A stretch of 64,000 nt of DNA, from the NCBI RefSeq assembly GCF_000284295.1, contig NC_017093.1:1860001-1924000 (forward strand). The letters run 5' to 3'. Source of the DNA: Actinoplanes missouriensis 431 (GTDB lineage Bacteria; Actinomycetota; Actinomycetes; Mycobacteriales; Micromonosporaceae). Under the pieces are notes generated by a model. It was not told the origin of the DNA. It saw nothing but the letters and a program-made list of their open reading frames with translations, and searched no databases. Both the position numbers and the translations under genes were made by a program. Positions 16,673 to 24,580 of this stretch are shown one piece after another (the stretch's first letter is position 1; the number at the start of each line of letters is the position of its first letter).

Positions 16673-17661
16673 GATCGCTCCCAGACCATGGTCATCACGC
16701 TGACGCCGCCGCCGAGCCCGACGAACAGCACGCGGTCGCCCGGGGCCAGTGAGGGGTGGATCCGGGCCAGCTGGACACCGAGGGTGGCGCTGGCCATGTT
16801 GCCCAGGCCGGTCACGGTGATCTCCAGCTTGTCCCGTGGCACGCCGGTGACCTCGACGAATCGGTCCAGGTAGGGAAGCGTCACCTGGTGGACCAGGATC
16901 TTGGCGTAATCGGCGTGCTCCAGGCCGGTGCGGCTGCGGACCCGGTCCAGGATGCCGGCGCCGACCTTTTCGAAGACGCTGCGCAGGCGGTGCCCGTCGC
17001 CGGTGAAGTAGGTGTGCTCGTCCCCGCGCGGATGCCGGGAGCCGCCGCCCGGGATCCCGCCGGCCGTCCAGTGCTCGGAGTGCGTCTCGGTGTCGATGTC
17101 CAGGATGCCGCCGCGGCCGACCGGCTCCACCACGACTGCCGCTCCGGCGTCGCCGAACGTGTACCCGGCGAACGACCGGCGCGCGTCGGCCAGGCCGGTG
17201 GCCGGGCGCATCGCCCGGGTCGGGGTCTCGCCGGTGACCACCAGGGCCCGCCGGGCCCGGCCGGCCAGGATCATCGACCGGGCCAGGTCGATGCCGTTGA
17301 CGAAGCTGTTGCAGGCGTTCGTGACGTCGAGCGCGTGCGCCCGGCTGCCCAGCGCGGCCTGCACGATGTGCGCGGTGGCCGGCTCGACCATGTCCCGGCT
17401 GGCCGAGGCGAACAGCAGCAGGTCGACGTCGAGCGGATCCAGATCGGCGTCGGCGAGGGCGGCCCGGGCGGCGTGCAGGGCGAGCGTGGAGGCGTACTCG
17501 TCGGCGGCCGCGATCCGCCGCCGCTCGATGCCGGTGAGACGGGCGAAGAGGCCGCGCCCGAGCCGCGCCGACACCCGTTCCTGCAGCTCGGCGGTGGTGA
17601 CCTCGTGCTCCGGCAGGTGCGCGCCCACCCCGGTTATGCCGACCCGCATCTGGTGCGCCAA
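16669..17661 (-). CDS. OleA-like thiolase / beta-ketoacyl synthase III
   Basis: 330 residues, first gene of the operon. The catalytic triad of the KAS III fold is clear: C117 (DVTNACNSFVNG), H258 (VHQVTLPY) and N288 (GLGNMAS). E93 lies in SRDMVEPATAHIV, 24 residues before the Cys. In Xanthomonas OleA the corresponding segment is SRDYLEPSTASIV, where Glu117 assists the non-decarboxylative head-to-head Claisen condensation of two acyl-CoAs. FabH proteins lack this Glu. Together with NGIDLAR and the C-terminal GLGGG...VW this favours OleA over FabH. Expected product: a 2-alkyl-3-keto acid. No acyl carrier protein or malonyl loading gene is nearby. Confidence 0.82.
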   Translation of the reverse strand: MAHQMRVGITGVGAHLPEHEVTTAELQERVSARLGRGLFARLTGIERRRIAAADEYASTLALHAARAALADADLDPLDVDLLLFASASRDMVEPATAHIVQAALGSRAHALDVTNACNSFVNGIDLARSMILAGRARRALVVTGETPTRAMRPATGLADARRSFAGYTFGDAGAAVVVEPVGRGGILDIDTETHSEHWTAGGIPGGGSRHPRGDEHTYFTGDGHRLRSVFEKVGAGILDRVRSRTGLEHADYAKILVHQVTLPYLDRFVEVTGVPRDKLEITVTGLGNMASATLGVQLARIHPSLAPGDRVLFVGLGGGVSVMTMVWERS

Positions 17662-17782
17662 CCCCCGTCCGTCGTTCCTCAGCCGGCCGTCAGCTGATCA
17701 AAGGGGGTTTATTGTGCGGTCCCGCGGGGAAGAACGTCCATTCGGCCCTCAGGCCTTGCGAGGTTTGTCCGATAAGACGACC

Positions 17783-19516
17783 ATGCCGGAACAGCTCGTC
17801 TGGATCTGGGCGCTGGCCTGGTGGAACGTCCTCACCTGCGCGGCAGGTGTGTGGTACTGGACGGTTCACCGGCGGCGCCGGGCCCGCGTGCGCGGCGCCG
17901 GGGCCTCCGCCGATCCGCGCGATGAGCAGCGGGTCGCCGAGGCGGACGCCCGGGAGCAGGCGGCGCGGGCGATGCTCGAAGCGGTGGTCGAGCACACCGC
18001 CGACGGGATCATCGGGGTGTCGCTGGGCGGCGTGGTGACGGCGTGGAACGCCGGCGCGGAACGGATCTTCGGATGGTCCGCCGAGGAGATCGTCGGCAGG
18101 CCGGTGACGGTGCTCGCCGACCCGGCCGCGCTCGCCGAGCAGCACGACATCGCGCAGCGGATCGCCGGCGGTGAGCGGGGCATCCACTACGAGTCACGGC
18201 GGTACGCGAAGGACGGCACCCCGGTCGAGGCGTCGTTCAGCGTGGCGCCGATCCACGACCACCACGGCGAGATCTCCGGGGCGGCGATCGTGGTCCGCGA
18301 CGTGACCGCGGCCAAGGCGGCGGCGGAACGGCAGAGGGCCGTCGAGGAGCGCACCCACCAGGCGCAACGGCTGGAGGCGCTGGGCAAGCTGGCCGGCGGG
18401 GTGGCGCACGACTTCAACAACATCCTCGCGATCATCGTGAACTACACCGACTTCGCGGCGGAGGAGGCGGCCGGCAACCCGGCGCTGGAGACCGACCTCC
18501 GGCACGTCCGCAACGCCGCCGACCGGGCCATCAACCTGACCCGGCAGCTGCTCACCTTCACCCGCGGCGACACCATCCAGCCGCAGGATGTCGACCTGAA
18601 CGCGGCCCTCGCCGAGGTGCAGGCGATGCTCGGGCGCACCATCGGCGAGCACATCAACCTGATCACGGTGCCGTCGAAGGAGCCGATCACCGTGCACGCC
18701 GATCCCGGGCAGCTCCAGCAGATCCTGCTCAATCTGGCGATCAACGCGCGGGACGCGATGCCCGACGGCGGCACCCTGGTTCTGGAGGCGAACGCGGCGT
18801 CCCTGGACGGCGACGAGATCAACATGCAGCCGCCGCTGCCCGCCGGAACCTATGCCCGCCTGCTGGTCAGCGACACCGGGGAGGGCATGTCACCGGAGAC
18901 CGCGGCGCGCATCTTCGAGCCCTTCTACACCACCAAACCCCAGGGCAAGGGTACGGGCCTCGGCCTCTCCACCGTCTACGGAATCGTCACCGAGGCCGGC
19001 GGGAGCCTGAACGTCTACTCCGAGCTCGGTGTCGGCACGACCTTCCGGATCTACCTGCCGATGGTGGCCGTGCCGGAGCGGGCCGGGCCCGTCACGCTCC
19101 GCCCGGAACCGGCCGGCGGCGGGGGCCGTACCGTGCTGGTCGTCGAGGACGAGCCGGTGCTGGCCCGGGTGGTGGCCCGGATCCTGACCGGCGGCGGTTA
19201 CCACGTGCTGACCGCGACCGGCACCGACGAGGCGCTCGCGCTGTTCCGGCAGCACGACTGTGACGCGATGCTGACCGACGTGATCATGCCGGAGACGTCC
19301 GGCCGGCGGCTCGCCGACATCGTCCACGAGTCCCGGCCGGATCTGCCGGTGCTCTACATGTCCGGGTACAGCAACGGGCTGCTCGGCACGACGCACGTGC
19401 TGGACGATGACATCGCGTTCATCGAGAAGCCGTTCACCGCGCATGACCTGCTGCTCAAGCTAGGCGAGGTGCTGCTCGATCACCCTTTGAAGGTGGACAG
19501 CACCACGGTGAGCTGA
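17783..19516 (+). CDS. Hybrid sensor histidine kinase (TM-PAS-HisKA-HATPase-REC)
   Basis: 577 residues from ATG 17783. One N-terminal hydrophobic span (LVWIWALAWWNVLTCAAG) is followed by a PAS domain at about 60-180 (DGIIGVSLGGVVTAWNAGAE). HisKA has AGGVAHDFNNILAII, the NtrB-like phospho-acceptor form, and HATPase carries NLAINARDAMPDGG, DTGEGM and GKGTGLGLSTVYG. A C-terminal receiver domain shows VVEDEP, TDVIMPETSG (phospho-Asp) and EKPF. It has no DNA-binding output and no partner regulator beside it. Its last 37 bp overlap the convergent Ser/Thr kinase gene. Signal unknown. Confidence 0.9.
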   Translation: MPEQLVWIWALAWWNVLTCAAGVWYWTVHRRRRARVRGAGASADPRDEQRVAEADAREQAARAMLEAVVEHTADGIIGVSLGGVVTAWNAGAERIFGWSAEEIVGRPVTVLADPAALAEQHDIAQRIAGGERGIHYESRRYAKDGTPVEASFSVAPIHDHHGEISGAAIVVRDVTAAKAAAERQRAVEERTHQAQRLEALGKLAGGVAHDFNNILAIIVNYTDFAAEEAAGNPALETDLRHVRNAADRAINLTRQLLTFTRGDTIQPQDVDLNAALAEVQAMLGRTIGEHINLITVPSKEPITVHADPGQLQQILLNLAINARDAMPDGGTLVLEANAASLDGDEINMQPPLPAGTYARLLVSDTGEGMSPETAARIFEPFYTTKPQGKGTGLGLSTVYGIVTEAGGSLNVYSELGVGTTFRIYLPMVAVPERAGPVTLRPEPAGGGGRTVLVVEDEPVLARVVARILTGGGYHVLTATGTDEALALFRQHDCDAMLTDVIMPETSGRRLADIVHESRPDLPVLYMSGYSNGLLGTTHVLDDDIAFIEKPFTAHDLLLKLGEVLLDHPLKVDSTTVS

Positions 19517-21180
19517 GGCAAGGCGCCGATCCAGGCGTCCCGCGCGGTGCGCCATTCGATCAGGTACGCCTCCGCGCCGCTCTCCACCACCCGGCGCAGT
19601 CCCCGCATCACCACCGCGTCGGGGCTCACGAACGTGTACTCCCAGACCGCGCCGCCGGCCGACGGCAGCGCCTCGATCCGCAGCCGCCGGTACGCCGGGA
19701 ACGCGATGTCCCGCTCCTCGGCGAGCAGGCCGGCCACCACGTCGCGGGTCGAGCCCTGCCATCGGCTGATCCGCAGGCTGGCCTCGCCGAGCGGGTCGGC
19801 GAACGAGACCACGCCGTCGGCGAGCGGATTCGGTTTCCAGCCGTTCGGCACCGCGACCCGGAAGCCGCTCGGATCGGTCCACCAGCCGAAGTCCTCGGGC
19901 AGCACGGTCGCGGCCGGTGACGAGGGCGGCGGGGAATGGGCGCTGCCGGTGTCCCGGTGGGTGCTCGCCGCGACGGTGGTGAGCAGGGCCAGCAGAAGGA
20001 TCACCACGACGGCGGCGGAGAGGCGGTGCCGCAGCGCGGGGCGGGACGGCTCGGCCGGCTCGTCGACGGACCGGCCGAGCCGCTCGGCCACGGCCGGCCC
20101 GGGGCTGTCGGCGAGCGCCGGGTCTCCGGTGGGTGACTGGGTCACGGCGGGCGCCGGGTCCAGGGCGGGGGACTGGGTCACGGCGGGCGCCGGGCCCGGG
20201 GTGGGGGACTGGGTCGCGGCGGGCGCCGGGTCTCCGGTGGGGGGCGGGCTCACGGCGGCGGCCCGTTCGGCGGCGGTCGGCTCGTGGGTGGGCTCGGGCA
20301 GGCCGCGGCGCAGCCACCGCGGCGGCCACCAGCGCGTGCCGGACCGGGGGCGTCGCGTCCCGGCCACCTTGCGCAGCCGCGCCTCCAGCTCGGTGACGCT
20401 CAGCCGGGTGGACGGGTCACGGCGGAGCAGGCCGGCCAGGATCGGGGCGAGCGGGCCGGCCAGGCTGGGCGGGTCCGGTTCGGTGTCGGCGAGGGCGCGC
20501 AGCACCTCGGTCGTGCTGGACCGCTGGTACGGCGGGCGGCCCTCCACCGCGTGGTAGAGCGTGGCGCCGAGTGACCACAGGTCGGACGCGACGGTCGAGG
20601 AGTGCTCGAAGAGCCGCTCCGGCGCGATGTATTTCGGGGAGCCGAGCACCACGCCGGTGTCGGTGAGCGCCTTGATCCCGGCGGTGGTCACCGCAGGACC
20701 GAAATCGGTCAGCACGATCCGGCCGTCGTCGCCGATGAGAACGTTCCCCGGCTTGACGTCCTGGTGCAGAACGCCGGCGTCGTTCGCGGCGACCAGCGCG
20801 GCCAGGACGGCGAGCCCGATCCCGGCCACCCGGGCCGGTGGCAGCGGGCCCTCGGACTCGATGATCTCCTGCAGTGAGCGGGACGGGACGTACTCCATGA
20901 CGATCCACGGGCCGGCCGCGTCGGGGCAGACCTCGAAGGTGTGGATCAGGTTCGGATGGCGGACCCGGGCAGCGGCCCGGGCCTCGGGAAACACCCACTC
21001 GCGGATCACGTCGCGCTGTGCCGGGGTCAGGCCCTCGGGAAGTGTGCACTGCTTGATGGCCACCTGGAACGGGACACCGGCCCGGTCGTCGGTGGCGAGC
21101 CAGACGTGGCTCATCCCACCGTTCGCGAGCGGACGGACGACGCGGTAGCGGCCGGCGACGACCTCTCCCACCGGAACCAT
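19480..21180 (-). CDS. Membrane Ser/Thr protein kinase (PknB type) with a novel outer domain
   Basis: 566 residues from ATG 21180; AGGGGA just upstream favours it over GTG 21207. Kinase domain (about 8-265): GRYRVVRPLANGG, VAIKQ Lys, HQDVKPGNVLI catalytic loop, TDFGPA (DFG), IAPERLF. A Pro/Thr-rich juxtamembrane segment holds near-repeats of APAVTQSP. One membrane helix (AAVVVILLLALLTTVAAS, about 385-403) follows. The outer part of about 145 residues (FGWWTDPSGFRVAVPNGW...) is not PASTA and I do not recognise it; it has Trp-rich beta character. It should phosphorylate cytoplasmic proteins in response to an envelope cue. Divergent from the secreted His-patterned protein. Confidence 0.9.
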   Translation of the reverse strand: MVPVGEVVAGRYRVVRPLANGGMSHVWLATDDRAGVPFQVAIKQCTLPEGLTPAQRDVIREWVFPEARAAARVRHPNLIHTFEVCPDAAGPWIVMEYVPSRSLQEIIESEGPLPPARVAGIGLAVLAALVAANDAGVLHQDVKPGNVLIGDDGRIVLTDFGPAVTTAGIKALTDTGVVLGSPKYIAPERLFEHSSTVASDLWSLGATLYHAVEGRPPYQRSSTTEVLRALADTEPDPPSLAGPLAPILAGLLRRDPSTRLSVTELEARLRKVAGTRRPRSGTRWWPPRWLRRGLPEPTHEPTAAERAAAVSPPPTGDPAPAATQSPTPGPAPAVTQSPALDPAPAVTQSPTGDPALADSPGPAVAERLGRSVDEPAEPSRPALRHRLSAAVVVILLLALLTTVAASTHRDTGSAHSPPPSSPAATVLPEDFGWWTDPSGFRVAVPNGWKPNPLADGVVSFADPLGEASLRISRWQGSTRDVVAGLLAEERDIAFPAYRRLRIEALPSAGGAVWEYTFVSPDAVVMRGLRRVVESGAEAYLIEWRTARDAWIGALPQLTVVLSTFKG

Positions 21181-21273
21181 GCCGTCCCCTCGGTTGTGGA
21201 CGTTCACAGGAGCGCTGTCGACGCTACTGGACGGAAGTGGTTGTACGACTGTCGGATTTCTGGTGATGCGTGA

Positions 21274-21285
21274 TGATAGCTATCA
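21274..21285. promoter_or_regulatory. TGATAGCTATCA palindrome between kinase and secreted-protein genes
   Basis: A perfect 12-bp palindrome in the 221-bp divergent gap, inside a locally AT-rich stretch. It lies 94 bp upstream of the kinase start and 117 bp from the secreted-protein start. Candidate operator, regulator unknown. Confidence 0.4.
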
Positions 21286-21401
21286 CTCGACTGAAGTGAT
21301 GGGCGGGCGTAAGGTCTGCCACCAGGTGACCCTCGGCAATCTTCCGGTTATTCACTGTAATCAAAGTCGGGCATCGCGAGAAGTGGCTGGGGTGGGAGAT
21401 C

Positions 21402-22667
21402 ATGCGCGCAACGGGGCGGATGCTGCAACGGCTGGCCGTCCCGATCTTTTGCGCCGCCCTGCTCACCGGTGGCTCCACTGTTCGGAGCGGACACCCCCCG
21501 TTGACGGAAAATTCAACAGTGCACGTCCACCATGTGAGACAGTCGGCTGCTGACCTGGCAGTGCGATTGCAGGCCCTCTTCGGTCAGCACTCGGTGCTCG
21601 CCGCCGACGCGATGCGCAGCCGGCTTCGCGGCGACGACGACTTCGTCCAGGCCGCGGATGCCGCGCTCGGCCGCAATACGGACGCCATGACCGATCTGAT
21701 GGGCCAGCTGTTCGGATCGGACATGGTGGGCGAGTTCGGTCCTCTGTGGTCCGGTCACGTGGTGGAGCTGGTCGCCTACGCGAGCGCCGTCGCCGGACGC
21801 GACGACTCCACCCGCGAGGACGCCCGGGTGGAGCTCGTGGATTACGAGCGGAGGCTGAGCGAATACCTGGCCGGACTCTCGGACGGCCGGCTCGACCCGC
21901 CGGCCGTCCACCACGCGCTCGCCGCGCACATCGAGCACCTCACCGAGCAGGCGGACGCGTACGCGGCGGGGGACTACGCCACGGCGGACCGGATCTACCG
22001 GGAGGCCTACCGCCACCTCTACGACGTCGGGCTCGTCCTCGCCGACGGGCTGCTGCCGGCCCGCGACCGCGCCGAGCTGCGCGAACCGGTGTGGCGGCTG
22101 CGGTCCCAGCTCGGCCGGGTGCTGGCCGAGCACGTGGTGCTGGTCGAGCACGTGACCCGGGCGGCGGTGGCGAACACGCCGGACTTCGACGCGGCGGCCG
22201 CGATGATCAACGGAAACACCCGGGACCTGGTGGCGGCGATGTCGGCGCTGTTCGGGGCGGACGTCGCCGGGGACTTCGGCGACATCTGGGGCGATCACAT
22301 CGAGTCGCTCGTGGCCTACAGCGGGGCGCTCGCGGCGGGAGACCGGAGCGCGCAGGCGCGGGCCAAGAACGAGCTTCAGGGGTACGAGCGGAGAATCGCC
22401 GCGTTCTTGAGCGCCGCCACCGGTGACCGGTTGACGTCCGCGCGGCTCGCCACCGCGTTCGCCGGGCACGACGGGATGCTGCTGCGGCACGCGGACGCCT
22501 TCGCGGCACGGGACTACGCGACGGCGCACGACATCGCCTACGCCGTCTACGAGCACGGGTTCGACCTCGCGCGGGAGCTGGCGGACGCGTTCGGGGAGAC
22601 GGTCGCGGCCGCGCTGCCACGGGGCGGGGCGCAGACCGGGTACGGCGGGCTGGCCGTTGGCGGATAG
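21402..22667 (+). CDS. Secreted all-helical protein made of two similar His-patterned halves
   Basis: 421 residues, ATG 21402 after GGTGGGAG. Signal peptide at about 1-26 (LAVPIFCAALLTGGS). The mature part has two repeats of roughly 180 residues (about 48-225 and 230-405). Matching positions carry His in both: QHSVLAADA / EHVVLVEHV, SGHVVELVAYASAVA / GDHIESLVAYSGALA, and AAHIEHLTEQADAYAAGDY / AGHDGMLLRHADAFAARDY, with YRHLYD / YEHGFD. Retained His in duplicated helical bundles suggests metal or heme binding. No family name recognised. It runs into the sortase gene, which starts inside its last codons, so the two are probably co-translated. Confidence 0.75.
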   Translation: MRATGRMLQRLAVPIFCAALLTGGSTVRSGHPPLTENSTVHVHHVRQSAADLAVRLQALFGQHSVLAADAMRSRLRGDDDFVQAADAALGRNTDAMTDLMGQLFGSDMVGEFGPLWSGHVVELVAYASAVAGRDDSTREDARVELVDYERRLSEYLAGLSDGRLDPPAVHHALAAHIEHLTEQADAYAAGDYATADRIYREAYRHLYDVGLVLADGLLPARDRAELREPVWRLRSQLGRVLAEHVVLVEHVTRAAVANTPDFDAAAAMINGNTRDLVAAMSALFGADVAGDFGDIWGDHIESLVAYSGALAAGDRSAQARAKNELQGYERRIAAFLSAATGDRLTSARLATAFAGHDGMLLRHADAFAARDYATAHDIAYAVYEHGFDLARELADAFGETVAAALPRGGAQTGYGGLAVGG

Positions 22668-23295
22668 CGCGGGGTCCGCCGGCATCGCCGCGGGTTCGCG
22701 TGCCCGGTGGCGGTGGGGGAGCGTCTGCGCGTACCTCAGTGTGCTGGTGATCGTGGTGGCGCCGGAGGCGCCGCGCGCGCAGGGACCACCGCCGGTGATC
22801 GCGCGGGAACCTGTCCGGGCTGACCGGTTCCGGTCGGAGAGCGGGACCGCCCGCGTCGCCGAACCGGTCCGGCTGCGGATTCCGGAGCTCGGCGTGCGCA
22901 GCTCGCTGCAGCGGCTCGGGGTGCAGGCCGACGGGACGATCGCGGTGCCCGAGGACCCCGGCGTGGCCGGCTGGTACGCGGACGGGCCACGCCCCGGACA
23001 GGCCGGTCCCGCGGTTGTTCTCGGACATGTCGACTCGCGATCCGGGCCGGGGGTCTTCGCCCGCCTGGCCGGGGTGGCGGCCGGGACATCGGTGCTGGTG
23101 GATCGCGCCGACGGGACGACTGTGACGTTCCGGATCAGCGGGGTGTCACGTGTCTCCAAAGAGGAGTTCCCGACCGCGCTCGTCTATGCGCCGACGCTCG
23201 ACGCGGCGCTGCGATTGGTGACCTGTGGTGGTGAATTCGACGAGGGCCGGGGGAGCTATCGGGACAATGTCATCGTCTATGCCGAGCTGGTCTGA
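22657..23295 (+). CDS. Class F-like sortase
   Basis: 212 residues from TTG 22657, overlapping the previous gene by 11 bp. One N-terminal signal anchor (VCAYLSVLVIVVAPEA) is followed by the sortase barrel. Catalytic residues visible are His in VVLGHVDS, Cys in RLVTCGG, and Arg in SYRDNVIV. The VTCGG context and short length match actinobacterial class F enzymes rather than class E (TLxTC). It should cleave sorting signals and attach proteins to the wall, outside the membrane. No sorting motif is present in its immediate neighbours; the LAxTG protein lies 14 kb away. Confidence 0.85.
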   Translation: MADSAGSAGIAAGSRARWRWGSVCAYLSVLVIVVAPEAPRAQGPPPVIAREPVRADRFRSESGTARVAEPVRLRIPELGVRSSLQRLGVQADGTIAVPEDPGVAGWYADGPRPGQAGPAVVLGHVDSRSGPGVFARLAGVAAGTSVLVDRADGTTVTFRISGVSRVSKEEFPTALVYAPTLDAALRLVTCGGEFDEGRGSYRDNVIVYAELV

Positions 23296-24580
23296 ACGGC
23301 GATGCGCGGCCCTCGCGGCGGTCGTTCTGCTCGCCCTGCCCGCCGCCGTTCCGGCGTCTTCTGCGGCCGCTGCGTCAGCGTCTGTTCCGGCTTCTGTTCC
23401 GGCTCCTTCTCCGGCCTTTTCTTCGGCGCCTCTTCCGGCCGCGGCACCTCTTTCGGCCGCGGCGCCTGTTTCGGCCGCGGCACCTCTTCCGGCCGTGGCG
23501 CCTTTTTCAGTCGTGGCGCCTTTTTCGGCTGCGGCGCCGGCGCCTGTTCCGCTTCCGGTCGCCGGGGTGTTCGCCGATGAGTCGTCGACGACGCTCGTCG
23601 TGGACCTCGGTGCCGCCGGGCCCGGCGCGGTCACCGTCACGTGGAACGGCGTCCGGCAGGCCGCCCGTATCGAACCGGTGCTCTCCCCGCAGCTCGCGGT
23701 GACGTTCGTGGTGGACGCCTCGGCGGCCGGGGCAGCGGCTCTGCCCGGCTGGCTCAGCGCCGACGCCCGGTTCGCGCTCGGGCTGCCGGCCGGCGCCCGG
23801 GCCGCCGTCGTCGCCGACCGTGCGCCCGCCGCGGTGGTCGCCGCGCCGCAGGACGGGCCGTCCGGGATCGTGCGGGCGCTCGGCACGATCCGGGCCGGCG
23901 GGGAACGCGACACGCAGCGGTCGCTGTCATTGGCGCTGACGCAGTTCCCGGACGCCGGAAATGGTCACCACGTGGTTCTGCTCTGCACCGATGGCATGGA
24001 CGCGGGTGAATTGCCGGCGGAATCCGTGGCGGCCCGGTTCCGGGAGGCCGGCGCGATTCTCGTGGTGGTCGGCCGGGGAGCGTATTGGGCGGCGGCGACC
24101 GCCGGAACCGGCGGATTCCTCGCGCCGGCCGGTGATCCGGGGGTGGCGCCGGCGTTGGACCAGGTGGAGGAAGTGCTGGCCGGGCGTTACCTGGTGCGGT
24201 TCCCGACACCGTCCGGGGCAGGCGACGTGGTGGTGACTGTGGACGGTGGGCCGGTGGTGTATCGGGGGTCCGCGTTCGTCGAGTCGCCCGAACCCGGCAC
24301 GCGGTGGTGGTGGAGCGCGCTGCCGGTCGCCGCCGTCATGATCGCGGCGATGCTGGTGGGACGGCTGCGGCGGCGCTCGATCGCGGCCGACCCGGTGAAT
24401 CCGGCGGCTGCCGTGTCGCCTGCTGCCGTGCCGCCTGCCGCTGTGCCGCCGGTGGCAGGGGCGTCGGCGGTGGGGCTTGCGGCGGTGGCGTCGATGCGGC
24501 CGGCGCCTCGGGGGCGTGCGCCGGTGATCCCGCGGGCCTCACGCCGGCCCGGCGGGGTCGGCTTCGAGGATGAAGAATGA
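23279..24580 (+). CDS. Secreted/membrane protein with a degenerate von Willebrand A-like domain
   Basis: 433 residues from ATG 23279 (ATG 23267 is an alternative), starting within the sortase 3' end. Signal peptide MPSWSERRCAALAAVVLLAL, then a low-complexity Ala/Pro/Phe stretch with repeated APFS/APLPA units. The vWA-like fold is at about 100-330 (TFVVDAS, VVLLCTDGMDAGEL, AILVVVGRG), but the MIDAS DxSxS signature is only partly kept (DASAAG), so metal binding is doubtful. A membrane helix (ALPVAAVMIAAMLVG) sits near 350, followed by an Ala/Pro-rich cytoplasmic tail. Its 3' end overlaps the convergent kinase by 42 bp. Function unknown; the operon suggests envelope work with the sortase. Confidence 0.7.
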   Translation: MPSWSERRCAALAAVVLLALPAAVPASSAAAASASVPASVPAPSPAFSSAPLPAAAPLSAAAPVSAAAPLPAVAPFSVVAPFSAAAPAPVPLPVAGVFADESSTTLVVDLGAAGPGAVTVTWNGVRQAARIEPVLSPQLAVTFVVDASAAGAAALPGWLSADARFALGLPAGARAAVVADRAPAAVVAAPQDGPSGIVRALGTIRAGGERDTQRSLSLALTQFPDAGNGHHVVLLCTDGMDAGELPAESVAARFREAGAILVVVGRGAYWAAATAGTGGFLAPAGDPGVAPALDQVEEVLAGRYLVRFPTPSGAGDVVVTVDGGPVVYRGSAFVESPEPGTRWWWSALPVAAVMIAAMLVGRLRRRSIAADPVNPAAAVSPAAVPPAAVPPVAGASAVGLAAVASMRPAPRGRAPVIPRASRRPGGVGFEDEE

